From: Pogostemon cablin
Taxonomy: Eukaryota > Streptophyta > Magnoliopsida > Lamiales > Lamiaceae
NCBI GenBank assembly: GCA_023678885.1
Contig: CM042986.1
Location: 2,356,001 to 2,420,000, forward strand
Length of the DNA stretch: 64,000 nucleotides
Reading direction: 5' to 3'
The notes under the pieces: generated by a model
The model's input: the letters and a program-made list of their open reading frames with translations, nothing else
Told to the model about the DNA's origin: nothing
Databases searched by the model: none
Shown here: positions 11,956 to 26,503 of the stretch, in pieces
How positions within the stretch are numbered: the first letter of the stretch is position 1
Layout: every line of letters begins with the position of its first letter
Made by a program: the position numbers and the translations under genes

Positions 11956-14320
11956 ATATGAACACACATGAGTTGCAGTTTGATGAAACTTAAACCTTGG
12001 ACAATATCCTATAGTTACTTGAATTCAGTGATGATGCTAAACTACATTCAACTTGAAATCTTTGAAGTTGTGTCTCAATCCCATTTGCCAATTATGTTCA
12101 ATGTGTGATTGTGTCCAAATACTACAACCAAGAAGTATAATGTTGATCAGTTCATAATCTAAAGTTGACGTGTGTTAGTTGCTTCATGATATATTAATCT
12201 ATCTAGTTCATCATCTCTTGGACTCTGGTTCTATCTAATCAGCAGAATTTTTTTTTATTCTATTAAATTATCTTTATCTTGATTGCTATTGGTGGAGTCA
12301 GCCCTGATTTGGAATGAACACTTAAAATTATAAGATAAATGCAGACACCCCACCCCACCACCCCCTCTTTTTGTTTGGTTGACTTAATCCAATACCCGAG
12401 CCTACATTATTTGATTCCAAAATCTGTTTCTTTTTACAAATTGTCTAAAGATTGAGCTGAAATTGTGTTTCCTGGTTCATTTACTGTGTAAATTAGATTT
12501 TATTTCGTGTTTAATTAACTCAATAATGATTAATGATAGTAATATTCCAAATTGAATATTATAAATGGTATTATTATTGGTTGAGAAGTACATTAATCCT
12601 TTGTGTCATTTTCGTACATATCTCACGTCTCACTATTTGTGTCAATAATTGTATGATTAGGGTTGGCAATTTCTTTTTTATGGTATAGTTTTCTTGTTTC
12701 TCCTACGTATAATTTATTCAACGGATACGAGAGATGTTATCAAAATGACACAGAAAATCCAATTAGTTTTAGGGATACTTATTTATAAAAATGGATAAGT
12801 CTCTATCAATGGTCTAAATCATTTAACTCTGCTTTATAATTAGAAAATTAGAAGGATGAATTAGCTATACGTCATGTCCATTGATTAGCCAGACTAAAGA
12901 AGTGGGAATCCTACAACGCTAAAATCGTATATTATTTATTCCAGATGAAAACAACTTTGTTAATTAGTCATCAATAGTTATCATTATCTGGGACGTGCCA
13001 AACTTAATAAAAATTTAGGTTGATTAATTATAATATTAGTTCAAACATTATTGCATTGTGACTCCAAACAAAAACACTCATTTTTACCTCCTCCACCTAG
13101 AACCCTAGTAAAATTAGGGCTAAAAAATAAATCAAACTACTAGATCTTGGTTGTTTGAAAAATTAATTTGAATTTGATTTAATTATATGAATTTTTTATT
13201 TAATTAAATTTAGAAATCTATCTCAATACATCAAAATAGATAAAATAAATGATAAATTTTAAAATTACTCATGTTCGACTTGTATTTTATTCTATCGCGA
13301 CTCATGCAAACTTAACTCGATTATTTATCAACATTAAATATGGTATATGTTTGATTAATTGGATTACTCAATATACTCCACATATTATCTGGATCAAACT
13401 TAAACAGTTCTGTACTAGGCTCAATTCAACTCGTTTATGCACTTGATTTGATTTGAATAATTTCTTTTTTGTCATTATTGTTTATTATTATTATTATTAT
13501 TATTATTTTATTAGTTATTTGGAGTTTGATGTATTAATTAAGGACAGAACCGTTTAGTGGAAACAATAAAGAACGCATAAAACAATGTCCATTGGCTTAA
13601 ATTACTAGGTGAATGCAGACACAACATAGGATGCAACTGGTTCAAAAATCCATCCAAATTCATAAATGAATTTAACTTTTTATTTGACTCTACCATTTTT
13701 AATTTAAATGCTAATTCATAAAATCAACATCATCTGCAATAATTCACTGAAGTGACAACTTAGGTTCTCCTCTTTAATTAATTACATCGATCTTTTCTTG
13801 AATTTATTCATAATCAGATGCATATGCAGGATGACTCAGTGTGTACTAAAAAAGTTGCATTTTTAGGTAAACAAGTAATTATTCATGATTTTTAAGGAAG
13901 TAAGTACTTAATTTTATTTTTTAGCTGCAATAACGTGGTCTTATCTTTTAAAAGAAAATAAATAATTTATTTTTTTTTTGCCTCCTTGCATGTGAATTAT
14001 AAAGAAAAAAATAGTTTAATACTAAATTAAGTTATTATACTGCAATATTCAAACATGAAATGAAGAAATTGTATTTTTTTCAAATTTTATTTTAAAATTC
14101 AAAATTGAGTGTATGGGAATAAAATGAAATTTAATTGGGTTATTTTTCCATTGTACATGAACTAACTCTTGTAAAGTACATTAACTAGTCACTCTTGTTG
14201 TCAAAAGGTAATTACTACCTAATCCCCTAGCATCCCAAATTGAAAAATAATCTTAGTAAATTTTTAATTTAGTTACTAATCCACAATGAATATGTACGTT
14301 AGATAAACGCAAATCCATAC
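11956..14320. other. Intergenic spacer between the AlkB-like and PYD4-like genes
   Basis: AT-rich with no supported gene. The first ~250 bases are probably the 3' UTR of the AlkB-like gene. A (TTA)n microsatellite lies at about 13477-13507. No clear transposon ends were found. Confidence 0.45.
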
Positions 14321-14370
14321 AGCAGCAGAGATTCGAACCTCTGTTATATATAGTGGCCACCAGACCAACA
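14321..14370 (-). repeat. tRNA-like relic with a B-box
   Basis: On the minus strand the segment reads TTGGTCTGGTGGCCAC, then GAGGTTCGAATCTC. The second string matches an RNA polymerase III B-box (GGTTCGANNC). The first is only a weak A-box and no cloverleaf forms, so this is not a tRNA gene. It is best read as a SINE or tRNA-derived relic about 100 bp upstream of the PYD4-like start codon. Confidence 0.3.
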
Positions 14371-14467
14371 AAACATCTCCATATGGTCTTCCCTCTTCTT
14401 TCATGATCAGATCATCCGTAGCTATAAAATAAATTCAATAAGACAAACACTTATAAATTTAAGGAAG

Positions 14468-16554
14468 ATGAGAAGGATTGCAATGAGAAGGGCATTATGG
14501 GAATCCAGACCATTCCAAAGGTACAGACGTGGGTATTCCCAGAGTGCCGCCGCCGGAGATCTAAACTTACTCCCCAAATTGCCCCCCTTCGACTACACTC
14601 CGCCGCCGTACAAGGGCCCCACTGCCGCCGAAATCTTGGTGAAGCGGAGGGAGTTTCTCAGCCCCTCCATGTTTTACTTTTACAGCAAACCTGTGAGTTA
14701 TACACTGCAACTGATCACCTCCCTTCTTGCAGTGTTTGATCTTCTGTTATTCCAACAATTTAACTGAATCACTGCCTAAAAACAGGTGAATATTGTCCAT
14801 GGAAAGATGCAGTACTTGTTCGACGAAAACGGACGTCGTTACCTGGATGCATTCGGAGGCATCGCCACCGTGTGCTGCGGCCACTGCCATCCTGATGTGG
14901 TTAAGGCCATTGTGGATCAAACCAACACTCTGCAGCATTCAACTATTCTTTATCTCAATCATGCAATTGCTGATTTTGCTCAGGCTTTAGCTTCTAAATT
15001 ACCTGGTGATCTCAAAGTAATAATTTTTTATCAATACTTCATGATGATGGTTCTATGTAAGAAAACACTGAGAATGAGTCTAAATTAACAGGTTGTTTTC
15101 TTCACCAATTCCGGGACGGAGGCGAACGAGCTAGCAATGATGATGGCTCGATTGTACACAGGTTGTCATGATATCATATCGTTAAGAAATGCATATCATG
15201 GAAACGCCTCAGGAACCATGGGGGCTACAGCACAGTGTAACTGGAAATTCAATGTCATTCAGGTCCTAATTCAGCAACAAATTTGAAAAAGATCATTTTT
15301 TATTAAAAAAATTTGTTCTGAGTGGTTTTTCTAACAGAGTGGGGTTCATCATGCTATGAATCCTGATCCATATAGAGGGATCTTTGGATCGGACGGCGAA
15401 AAATACGCCAAGGATGTTCATGATTTGATTCAATATGGAACATCAGGCCATGTTGCTGCTTTCATGTCCGAAGCTATACAGGTGTGGTCTCATCATTCAT
15501 GTAAATTAACAGCAAATTAAAACAGCATAACCATGATCAAACTATGACTGACAGGGTGTTGGTGGGATCGTCGAGTTAGCTCCGGGTTACTTACCTTCTG
15601 TATACAACAGCATAAGGAAAGCAGGAGGCCTCTGCATAGCAGATGAGGTTCAGGCGGGTTTTGCTCGAACCGGGAGCCATTACTGGGGCTTTCAAACTCA
15701 AGGGGTTGTTCCTGACATAGTCACAATGGCAAAGGTTAGTCCATCTCTATACACAGTTTAACTATCAGACCAAACTACATGTTCATTGTAATAAGAATAC
15801 TCTATGAATATGCAGGGGATTGGGAACGGAATCCCCCTGGGCGCGGTGGTGACCACGCCAAAGATTGCAGAGGTTTTGACTCGGAGAAGCTACTTCAATA
15901 CGTTTGGAGGGAACCCTGTCTGTACAGCAGCAGGACTTGCTGTGCTTAAAGTGATCGAGAGAGAATGTCTGCAAGAGAATGCTCATGTAGTTGGTGCTTA
16001 TCTGAAAGATCGCCTCAACCACCTCAAAGACAAGCATGAAAGTAAAGCCAAGTCCTACTTAGTCACTAAAAGATGCAACAGATATTTTTCTATCTCAATC
16101 TCATGGATATCTTCCCTTTGTAGTTATTGGTGATGTGAGAGGAAGAGGATTGATGCTCGGGGTTGAACTAGTCACTGACCCAGCGACGAAAACACCGGCA
16201 AAGGTTGAAATAATGCAAGCAATGGAGCACATGAAAGGTATATTATAACTATTCATTCTTTGGTTCTAATCCTGATGTCAAGCTTAGTTTATTGAAAAAA
16301 AAAAAAGAAAACTAATGACCTATGTCTGATTTATGATGAAGATATGGGAGTACTGGTTGGAAAAGGAGGGTTCTTTGGAAATGTTTTCAGAATTACACCT
16401 CCACTGTGTTTCAGCAAGGAAGATGCTGGTAAGTTGATTGTTTTAATACTAGTGTAAATATCAAATTATAACCTAGTAGTGTTATCTTAATTCTTTGTAT
16501 TTGAAAACAGATTTTCTGGTGGATGTGATGGATTATGCAATGACTAAGCTGTGA
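14468..16554 (+). CDS. PYD4: Class-III PLP aminotransferase, AGT2/PYD4 group (probably mitochondrial)
   Basis: Nine exons (14468-14692, 14786-15016, 15092-15262, 15338-15481, 15555-15734, 15816-16041, 16124-16237, 16342-16428, 16511-16554) encode about 473 residues, the usual length of plant AGT2 homologues (476-481). The first ~30 residues are rich in Arg and Ser (MRRIAMRRALW) and lack acids, as in mitochondrial presequences. Cofactor-site features are all present: TNSGTEANE (phosphate binding, from about residue 157), Asp287 in IADEVQAGF, and the Schiff-base Lys317 in TMAKGIGNG, which is the last codon of exon 5. TFGGNPV and GDVRGRGLMLGVEL complete the family pattern. Within the plant family, VLTRRSYFNTFGGN and DEVQAGFART resemble the PYD4/AGT3 branch, linked to beta-alanine transamination in pyrimidine breakdown, more than the AGT2 branch. 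The PYD4 assignment rests on remembered sequences; the aminotransferase class is secure. Confidence 0.9.
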
Positions 16555-17117
16555 AGTTTGAATCACTAAATAAGTGTTGGTCACCAGATGCACTTGATGA
16601 TGTACATAAGTACTAGAAATGATCATATGAATCATTGAATTTTAAGTTTGTTTAATCATTGAATCTTGAAAAACTGACAACTGAAACCTAAGTTGTAAAA
16701 GGAGGCTCCCTATTGAGACATCCCACTTAAATGAAGTGATGAGAATACAAAATATACATCTCCTAATTCATAATAAACACATGCTGCACTGCATACTTCT
16801 TACTCTACAACATAACACATGAGAATGCCATAAGAAATCACAATGCACATAAAAACAGGCAGATTAATTTAAAAGGATCGGACAATCTAGCATAAGAATT
16901 TCGTAGAAGCTAATTTTTTTTATAAAGAAAATAAATAAAAAAAATCTAACATTGGCATTTAGGAGACATTCTTCAATTTCAACACAATCACAATCTGTAA
17001 CCATTATACTCAAGTTTGCAGAAAAGTGCTATTAATACCTTCCCAATATCATAAAAGAAGGAACTGAACACTGCTGCAGATCTGAGGAATCAGCTTAAGA
17101 AATACAATCAGGTATTA
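16555..17117. other. 3' flank of the PYD4-like gene
   Basis: Probably the 3' UTR followed by AT-rich spacer. No gene or repeat with clear ends is seen before the MITE that begins at 17118. Confidence 0.45.
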
Positions 17118-17998
17118 GGCATCTCCAGTAGTTTGCACAATTTTGCAGCACATTCAACACAAAAATGGTACACACACTAATTCATTTCCAGCAGTTTACA
17201 CTACTTTTAACACTAAAAAATAAAATAATCATTTAATCTTTATTATATTTATATATAAATAAAATTTTTATACTTTTTTATTTTGATATTTATTTTTAAT
17301 TTAATACAAAATTAATACTCCCTCTGTCCCAACTTAAGAGTCTCATTTATTTTTAGGCACGTGGATTAAGGAGTATTATTATTTAATGTGTAGTGGGTAG
17401 TTGTATTAGCGAGTGTGGGGGGCAATGTTTTAATTGTATTAGTGGGTGTGGGTGGGTCCCATGTGTCCAAAAAATAAAATGAGACTCTTTGGGTGATACG
17501 ACCAAAATGGTAAAATGACCCTCTTAACCTGGGACGGAGGGAGTATAATTAAATATTTAGAAAATACATACTATTAATTTATAAAATACTTGAAAATTAA
17601 ATTACAATATTATAATAACTTAAATATTAGGAAAATATTTATTAATAAAAATATTTATTTAATACCAATTAAAAAATTAAAATGTTGCAAAAAAATAAAA
17701 AATTACACGTACAGTTGTTATTAAATTAAAAAAAATATTACATGTTATATATATTACCTAATTACTCTAATATTTCAATTAAAAAATTACCCTAAATTAT
17801 CTGATTACCTGTTACAAACTTAAATAAAAAAAAATTAAAAAAAAGAAAAGAAAAGATAGTGTGGCACGGCAAAGCCACCGCATTTTAGTGTTGTTTTACG
17901 GCTTCACACAAAAATGCAGTGGAAATAGCGCTACTGGAGATGATTTTCACACCAAAAATTCATTTTTACACCATTTTGGTATGTTGCTAGAGATGGCC
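17118..17998. mobile_element. PIF/Harbinger-like MITE (GGCATCTCCAG ends), interrupted by a Stowaway
   Basis: The left end GGCATCTCCAGTAGTTTGC and the right end, which reads GGCCATCTCTAGCAACATAC on the other strand, are degenerate inverted repeats. Internal sub-repeats of CATCTCCAGTAG and TTTCCAGCAGTTT are also present. The flanking triplets are TTA (17115-17117) and TCA (17999-18001), compatible with a decayed 3-bp TWA duplication typical of PIF/Harbinger. Without the nested Stowaway the element is about 655 bp. No transposase is encoded. Confidence 0.6.
17318..17543. mobile_element. Stowaway-like MITE, 226 bp, nested
   Basis: The ends CTCCCTCTGTCCCAACTTAA and, from the other side, CTCCCTCCGTCCCAGGTTAA are inverted repeats bounded by TA at 17316-17317 and 17544-17545. 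It sits inside the Harbinger-like element and so arrived later. Confidence 0.85.
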
Positions 17999-20563
<2,565 letters not shown>

Positions 20564-20635
20564 TCAAAAGTGAGACAATGATCTTAATAGAGTTGGCATG
20601 TATCGACTAACTTATTTACAATTGCTCATTATATG

Positions 20636-21533
20636 TGTAAGCAAATAAAATTCCTAGTCCAATCAAAGGCGATACATGGATTTTCATGATTAAAATATCA
20701 ATTTTAATTTATTATATTTTATTTTGGGGATTTAATAAATTAATTTCTAAAATAGATTAATAAATAATTGATAATTAATTTAAACCCAATAAATTAAAAG
20801 GGGATTTAAATTAAGTAAAGCTTGCCTCCCAAGTCAAATAAAGCATGGAAGGTTCCAGAATCAGGTCAAATAAAGCAATGACCAAGCAAGCTGTGTTATA
20901 TATGGAAAGGTCCAAGCCCGCGGAATTAGGTCAAATCTGTCATGGACCAATCAGATTGCGAGTTATTTATGGGGTATCCACATCCTTCACCTATATAAGA
21001 AGCCCTCCTCCATTCAACACACACTCAAAAACCTAAAGACACAAATGCTCTGAAGAGATCAAGAACACGAGTAGTGCTCCCTTGAGATCTTCAAGCATCT
21101 TCAAGTAAAGAACGACAAGTGATTCGGGATTAAGGTGCGGAGCCCCCCAAATCAAACGTTCTTCATAAACTAAGTTCTTCGGTATTCTTCGTGTCAAGAA
21201 CGACATACGACCTGGGATTAAGGTGCTAAGCCCCCCAAATCGAGTGTTCTTCGGATCAAGTACGTTTTATCCAAACAAAGGCTCGACGCCTCTGGATTAA
21301 CATTATAAGGTCCAAAATCCGAGTTCGAACAAGCTTCAACTGAAGATCCGACTCAACATACACAGCCAACGCGGTCAAGTCAACAAGTCAAAGTCAAAGG
21401 CCAAATTGGTTCGAGAGAAGAATCAGAGGATAGATAGAGATTGTTTTCTAAATTATCAAGTTCAATCCTTTTGGATTATTATTATAATTCTTTTGTGTTT
21501 ATTTTATTATAAATACAAAAATTTGTTGTTACA
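20636..21533 (+). mobile_element. Solo LTR, 898 bp
   Basis: The segment starts TGTAA and ends TTACA, so it has TG...CA ends within a perfect 5-bp inverted repeat. It is flanked by the identical 5-bp duplication ATATG at 20631-20635 and 21534-21538. A TATA box lies at 20991-20998 (CTATATAAG), and a downstream stretch rich in GATTAAGGTGC and CCCCCCAAATC direct repeats (around 21130 and 21220) would be the R/U5 part. No second LTR or internal domain lies nearby, so this is a product of recombination between two LTRs. Copia or gypsy origin is not clear. Confidence 0.82.
20991..20998 (+). promoter_or_regulatory. TATA box of the solo LTR
   Basis: CTATATAA, about 355 bases into the solo LTR, followed by a C/A-rich stretch suitable as a transcription start. 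It sets the LTR's orientation on the plus strand. Confidence 0.5.
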
Positions 21534-23132
21534 ATATGTATTGGTTATATTAAGAAGACAGTGTGATTCCAAGAATACTTGAGTATGTCTTCAACTTCTC
21601 ATGTAAAGTCATGTACAACCCATATATACATAAATCAATTCTATAGAGAAACTTGAAAAAAGTACATATTCCTCCTTGAGAATCAAATGTGCGTGTTTAG
21701 AATGAATAAACAAAATGAATAATCAAAAAGTCTTATTTATAAGTGGGATGAGGGTGAAGATGGATGAAAAAAATAGAGACGAAAGGGCAAGAAATAAATT
21801 GATAATACATGAGGTTATGCAGATTGAAGAGAAAAAAGTTGAAGGGGGTCCTTCCTCAAAAAAAACCTAAAAAAGAAAACTGATAGGATTGATTAATGAA
21901 GAAGAAAGGGAAAAAAATGCTACACTTCTTAGGAGGTTGCAAGCTATACCTATGAACCTAAGAACTACCTTTAAGTTTCGTAATTGCAACTGCAACTTTA
22001 TATTTCAAAATTAATATTTTGTTATTTTCTTTTAAATTTCTTATGCCGATTGAAATTACTACATTGTTGTCCCTTCAAAAATACTTTTGGTTTCGAAAAT
22101 ATCTTTGATTTTTTGCTATGAAAGGAATTAATAGCAAAGAATATCATCCTCAGAAATTGATTATAATCTTATATCTTTAAAAGAAAATCTAACTATCATG
22201 CAAGATTTCAAAAGAGGATGACTTTGAAATTACTGATTTTCCATAAGCATCATAAGCTTGCATATACTCTGCGAAATTCTTATCCCCTACAGCTCGCATA
22301 TTTCTGGATAGTTTTAGTTTCTCCATTTTTTCCCAAAGATATGACCTAGCAAAGTTTTCACTTATTATTTTTTGTCTTGTCGCAAGAATCAATGTATAGA
22401 TTCTAGTCCTCTTTCTTTTTCCTATTCTTTTTCATAGTAGGGTTTTCGGGCTTTTAACGAAAGGGCTTTTTCTTCGATTTTTCAACAAAGACGAATTTTT
22501 ATTTCTTCTTTATAATTTAAATTTATGGTAATAATAGAAAAACTTATTGAATTCACTTTTCATTGATGTATTGTTTCGTCAAGATTCAATCCAAATCACG
22601 ATGGTAGTTTCTTGTTCCTAAATGGGTATCTTTCATCTTTTTAGGTTTATGCTATACTCCGGGTAAAGATTTGCCCCATTTTGATTTGCACATATTGGAC
22701 AAATCTTCTCATCAGCATTTCTTTTTGTTATGAATTTACAAATAACAAACAGGAATCCTTTAGGATACACATAGTAATCCTAGATATATTACCAATTGGG
22801 TTTTTTCTAAACGGGGCCTGGATATTTCAGTCCAACCAAAGCCAACCATAAATTATTCTAATTGATAATAATACTATGTAGCACTTTTTCTTTTTTAGTT
22901 TACTTCATCCCTGGGCCCTTGGATGAGAAATTCAGGGCTAAGTTAGTGCATTTAAAAAATAGTACGAAGCTTTCAATTCAAGCACTTCATGCCAAGAATA
23001 ATATATTCACGGATACGAATAGAGAGACAAAGAAGATTGGAGATAGATTAGCATCTTCCTACCTGAACTTTCTGCTGCTTTACACTGCGTAACTTGTTAA
23101 TTTTACTCCATACACAGACACACTTACGTCAT
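21534..23132. other. Low-complexity segment between the solo LTR and the LTR retrotransposon; no identified gene
   Basis: A less AT-rich stretch at 22040-22830 differs from its surroundings and contains a minus-strand frame of 67 codons (22189-22392; YLWEKMEKLKLSRNMRAVGD in its middle) that I do not recognise. A second plus-strand frame (22862-23092) is also unrecognised. They may be relics of captured host or organellar sequence, but no family can be named. Confidence 0.35.
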
Positions 23133-23686
23133 TGTTGAAAGTGAAAATAAACGTGTTTTAGTATTCAATCTAACACCTTTATGATGGGAATTGATGTTGT
23201 ATATTAGCACAAATGTCTTATATTCAATATATGTGAGAAAAAGGTGCACTTGAGGTGTTTTATTGTGTTTTAGGTGGAAAAAGTGATCAAAAGTGCAAAG
23301 TTGGAGAAAATATACAATTTGTGTATGAATGCTGAAAAACGCACGTCCAACTTGTGAAATTTTTTTGTATTCTTGTGAAACTCTGAACTAGAAGTGTAAT
23401 ACATGGTTGGAAATTCACTGAAAAATGATCGTTTTGGCGTAAAGAACACCTCAATCGGATTCCAAACGAGGAAGTTATGAGCAAAATGGTGACGTCGCGC
23501 GAGCTGTGCCGAACAAAACGGATGTTCTACTTTCCATGGCTTGTTACAGATTCAATCTTAGAGTTTTTGTGAGTTCTTTTTATGGATAGAAAGTTAAGGA
23601 AGAGATGATCGCGTGAGCACAATGATTACTTAAATCGGAGTTCGGATGTGGAAGTTATAGGCGAAACAGTGAGATGGAGCAAGTGT

Positions 23687-23820
23687 GATTCGACCATGAT
23701 AGTTTTGTTCGACCAGACATCTTGGTCGAACCACAGCCATTTTTGGTCAAACCAGAAGCCTGAAGTACGAAAAATTGCTGATTTCAATTCGACCAGGGTT
23801 TGGCCAAACCCTAGGTCGAA
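23687..23820. repeat. TTCGACC/GGTCGAA motif cluster in the 5' LTR
   Basis: Within about 130 bases the heptamer TTCGACC occurs three times and its inverse (GGTCGAA or GGTCAAA) three times, alternating in orientation, so several short stems can form. The same cluster is in the 3' LTR, and a longer one is in the interior. Confidence 0.75.
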
Positions 23821-23914
23821 CTACATGCCTGGGACGCGTTCGAATCCGATTTTACACCCCTAGTGCGTATTTTCCAAGAAAAAGCTCATCCTAGTCCATA
23901 AGGAGAGCTACAAG

Positions 23915-23922
23915 TATAAAAG
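23915..23922 (+). promoter_or_regulatory. LTR TATA box
   Basis: TATAAAAG, about 780 bases into the LTR, with an equivalent at 29789-29796 in the other LTR. It should define the start of the R region. Confidence 0.5.
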
Positions 23923-24271
23923 GGGATGTAGATCACATAAAGAAGGCATACACCCCCAATCATCATCCACATCTTTTCCTCTATCCATCCATCACTTTGA
24001 AGATTTATCTGTAGAATCAAGAGGAGAACCAAGTGGAGGATTAAAGATGGAGGAGGATGCGACGACTCCCGCATCTAGGGTTTATTTCGTTTCCTAATTT
24101 ATCTTGTAATTTTTCAGACATTCAGGTAAGATCTATCCAACACCAATGATTGTTCTTCGTAACATCATGGACTAGAACCTTTTTGGTAGAATTAGGGTTG
24201 TGAAGATTTTTACGAATTAATTGAACTTTCGTGTGTAAACTCCGTACAACACTACTTGTGGATTTATTTTA

Positions 24272-24356
24272 TACTCGCTCTGTCCCGAAATTTTTTGCAC
24301 ACTTCCTTTGTAATTTACAAAGAAAGTGTACAAAAAATTTTGGGACTGAGGAAGTA
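24272..24356. mobile_element. Stowaway-like MITE, 85 bp, inserted in the 5' LTR
   Basis: Ends TACTCGCTCTGTCCCGAAAT and, inverted, TACTTCCTCAGTCCCAAAAT, bounded by TA. The matching place in the 3' LTR (about 30190) has no insertion, so this MITE landed after the retrotransposon was in place. Confidence 0.85.
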
Positions 24357-25106
24357 TATGAGTGTGCTTTCTTAATCCATATTCACGGTCATTTTATGCA
24401 TCTTCAATTGGTATATAGAGTCTGAATATATATCTTGGTTGTAGATTGAGTGCGTTCACCGCTGAACAGAATTTCATGTTATGATTCTAAGTGAGTGGAC
24501 TCCGAAGCTTCATTAGAACTATCATATATGATACTTATTAATTAAATTAAATTCGAGTTATTAAGTATGATAAAGATGATAATTTTATAGTACCTATAAA
24601 AGGAGATCATATCGGGTTAGAGTACCATTGGCCAGGAAAATAATTGATACTGATAGTACCTAGAAAGGGGGGTGGAATTATATCTCTTGCTCCGAGGTTA
24701 TTCACACGTGTTACACGCATGTTTACTTGTGTCTATAGAGTAGATATGCATGGTTTAGTGATGCGTCCATATTCCACAAGGCAGAGTCGGACATCAACAT
24801 ACGAAAGAGAAATTAATGCATGAAACTGTATTATGCTACAGCTACCTATTCTCCTACTTGATCCACTTTCGTATTCTTCGAGTGATATTTTATTTAATTT
24901 ATTATTTTAATTAATTATTTATTCGTTAATCATTCAATCCTCAAACGTTATTGCCTTAAGTCTTAATTAATTTAGTAAATAATTAAATTGATAATACACC
25001 GTCCTTTGGGTTCGATAATTCACTTGGTCGCTTGCTTAAGCTGCAACTGATATTCTTAATACTTGGGGATTAATTTTGCGTGCAAAGAAAACGCGCATCA
25101 AGTTCT

Positions 25107-25124
25107 TGGCGCTGTTGCCATGGA
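25107..25124 (+). other. Primer binding site, tRNA-Asp type
   Basis: TGGCGCTGTTGCCATGGA starts 6 bases after the 5' LTR. It matches the common plant gypsy primer site complementary to the 3' end of tRNA-Asp (TGGCGCCGTTGCCGGGGA) except for three bases. Confidence 0.75.
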
Positions 25125-25272
25125 CGGCTGTTATTATTAGTTTATTATTTCTAGTTTGATTAAGACTCTTATTTGTGATTATTTATTTCTATCTAACCTT
25201 GAATTTTTCTGAGGTACTTGTGCATTAGGAAAAGGAAATGAAGGAAAGGAAGAATAACACATTGAGCTAAAC

Positions 25273-26503
25273 ATGGCTAAAGCAAGGTAGAATCTGGATA
25301 ATATTGCCATACGTGAAATTTTCATGGATTATGGGATTGGCAACATGAGGTTGATAGGAGCCAGGGAGGAATATGCTGATTTTGAGATACATCCCGCTCT
25401 TATTAACATGGTAGAGAAGAATCCCTTTTCTGGAGATTGTTTTAAAGATTCATATCAGCATCTCAAAAGATTTCTTGGTTATGCAAACACTCAGAAAGGT
25501 GCGGAAACTCATGATGATGCTAGATGGATTCTCATGATGATGCTAGATGGATTGCCTTATTCAAGTTTTCTTTGATTGATAAGGCAGAAGCTTGGTATGA
25601 GACTCTTGATGCAACCGACTGCACTACATGGGACCAACTGCAGCAGAAGTTCTTAGAGAGATACATGTCACCCTCAAGGATCTTTAGAATGAGGTAAGAG
25701 ATCACCCAATTTGTTATGAGCAGGGTGAGGAATTCCATGAGGCGTGGAATAGGTTTAGAGACATGCTCAGGAGGTGTCCACGGCATAGGATGTCTAAGGC
25801 TCAATACATAAGTATCTTCTACGATGGATTGGATTGTGAGTCGCGTGTTTTTATTGATGCATCATCAGGTGGAGCGTTGTTATCTAAAACAGCAATAAAA
25901 GTAGAAAATTTGTTCGAAGACATTTCTATGAATTCACGTGACTGGCCTGTAGAGAGAGATAGAGGATCATATGTACTTGACAAGGTAGCACAGGTTGAAC
26001 ATCAAGTGGTGAAGCCGAATAGAGATGATGAGATCGTCTCTAGTCTAGCTAACATCAACAAGCTATTAGAGTTCCAACAGAAGCAGAATACAGAGTTGAC
26101 ACAAAGAGGGCCTAGTATGAAGCAGCAAGAAGTGAAGAGTGTTGATGATACTTTCAATCGATACATGGCTAAAAATGATGAAAGAGTTGATCGTCTAGAG
26201 GTTACTATGAATGCTAAATATGCAAATTTATCTAAGCAGTTGAATGACTTTACTTTGATGATGGGGCAGATGACCGGGAACGTGAATCAATTGACACAAA
26301 CGTTGGAGAAAGGAATATTCCCGTCTCAAGGCATAGTGAACCCGAAAGAGTGCGAAGCCATCATATTAAGGTCTAGAACGCAGTACGATGGACCAATGAG
26401 GCCAGAATCGGAATTTGAAATGGCAAGAGCCCGATTCGACCCTAATTCGACCAACACAAATGGTCAAACTACACATGGGAGGTCGAATCATGCACTTGGG
26501 TGA
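25273..26503 (+). pseudogene. Broken gag of the LTR retrotransposon
   Basis: Typical plant gypsy gag features are readable across frames: KAEAWYETL, TTWDQLQQKFLERY, EFHEAWNRFRDMLRRCP and FYDGLD. The likely original ATG at 25273 is followed by a TAG at codon 6. A perfect 23-bp tandem duplication (25508-25530 and 25531-25553) shifts the frame. A TAA at about 25695 and a further frame change before 25725 follow. From about 25725 the frame is open to a stop at 26501-26503 and includes a probable coiled coil. No zinc-knuckle CCHC motif is seen. The gene cannot make a full Gag. Confidence 0.8.

Larger units (their letters stand above)
23133..25100 (+). repeat. 5' LTR (1968 bp)
   Basis: Starts TGTTGAAAGTG and ends GCGCATCA. 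It aligns over its whole length with 28995-30944. Two differences stand out: this copy alone carries an 85-bp Stowaway at 24272-24356, and it lacks about 60 bases that the 3' LTR has near 29826-29885. A TATA box is at 23915-23922 (TATAAAAG). The motif array TTCGACCA/TGGTCGAA lies upstream of it, in U3. Confidence 0.88.
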
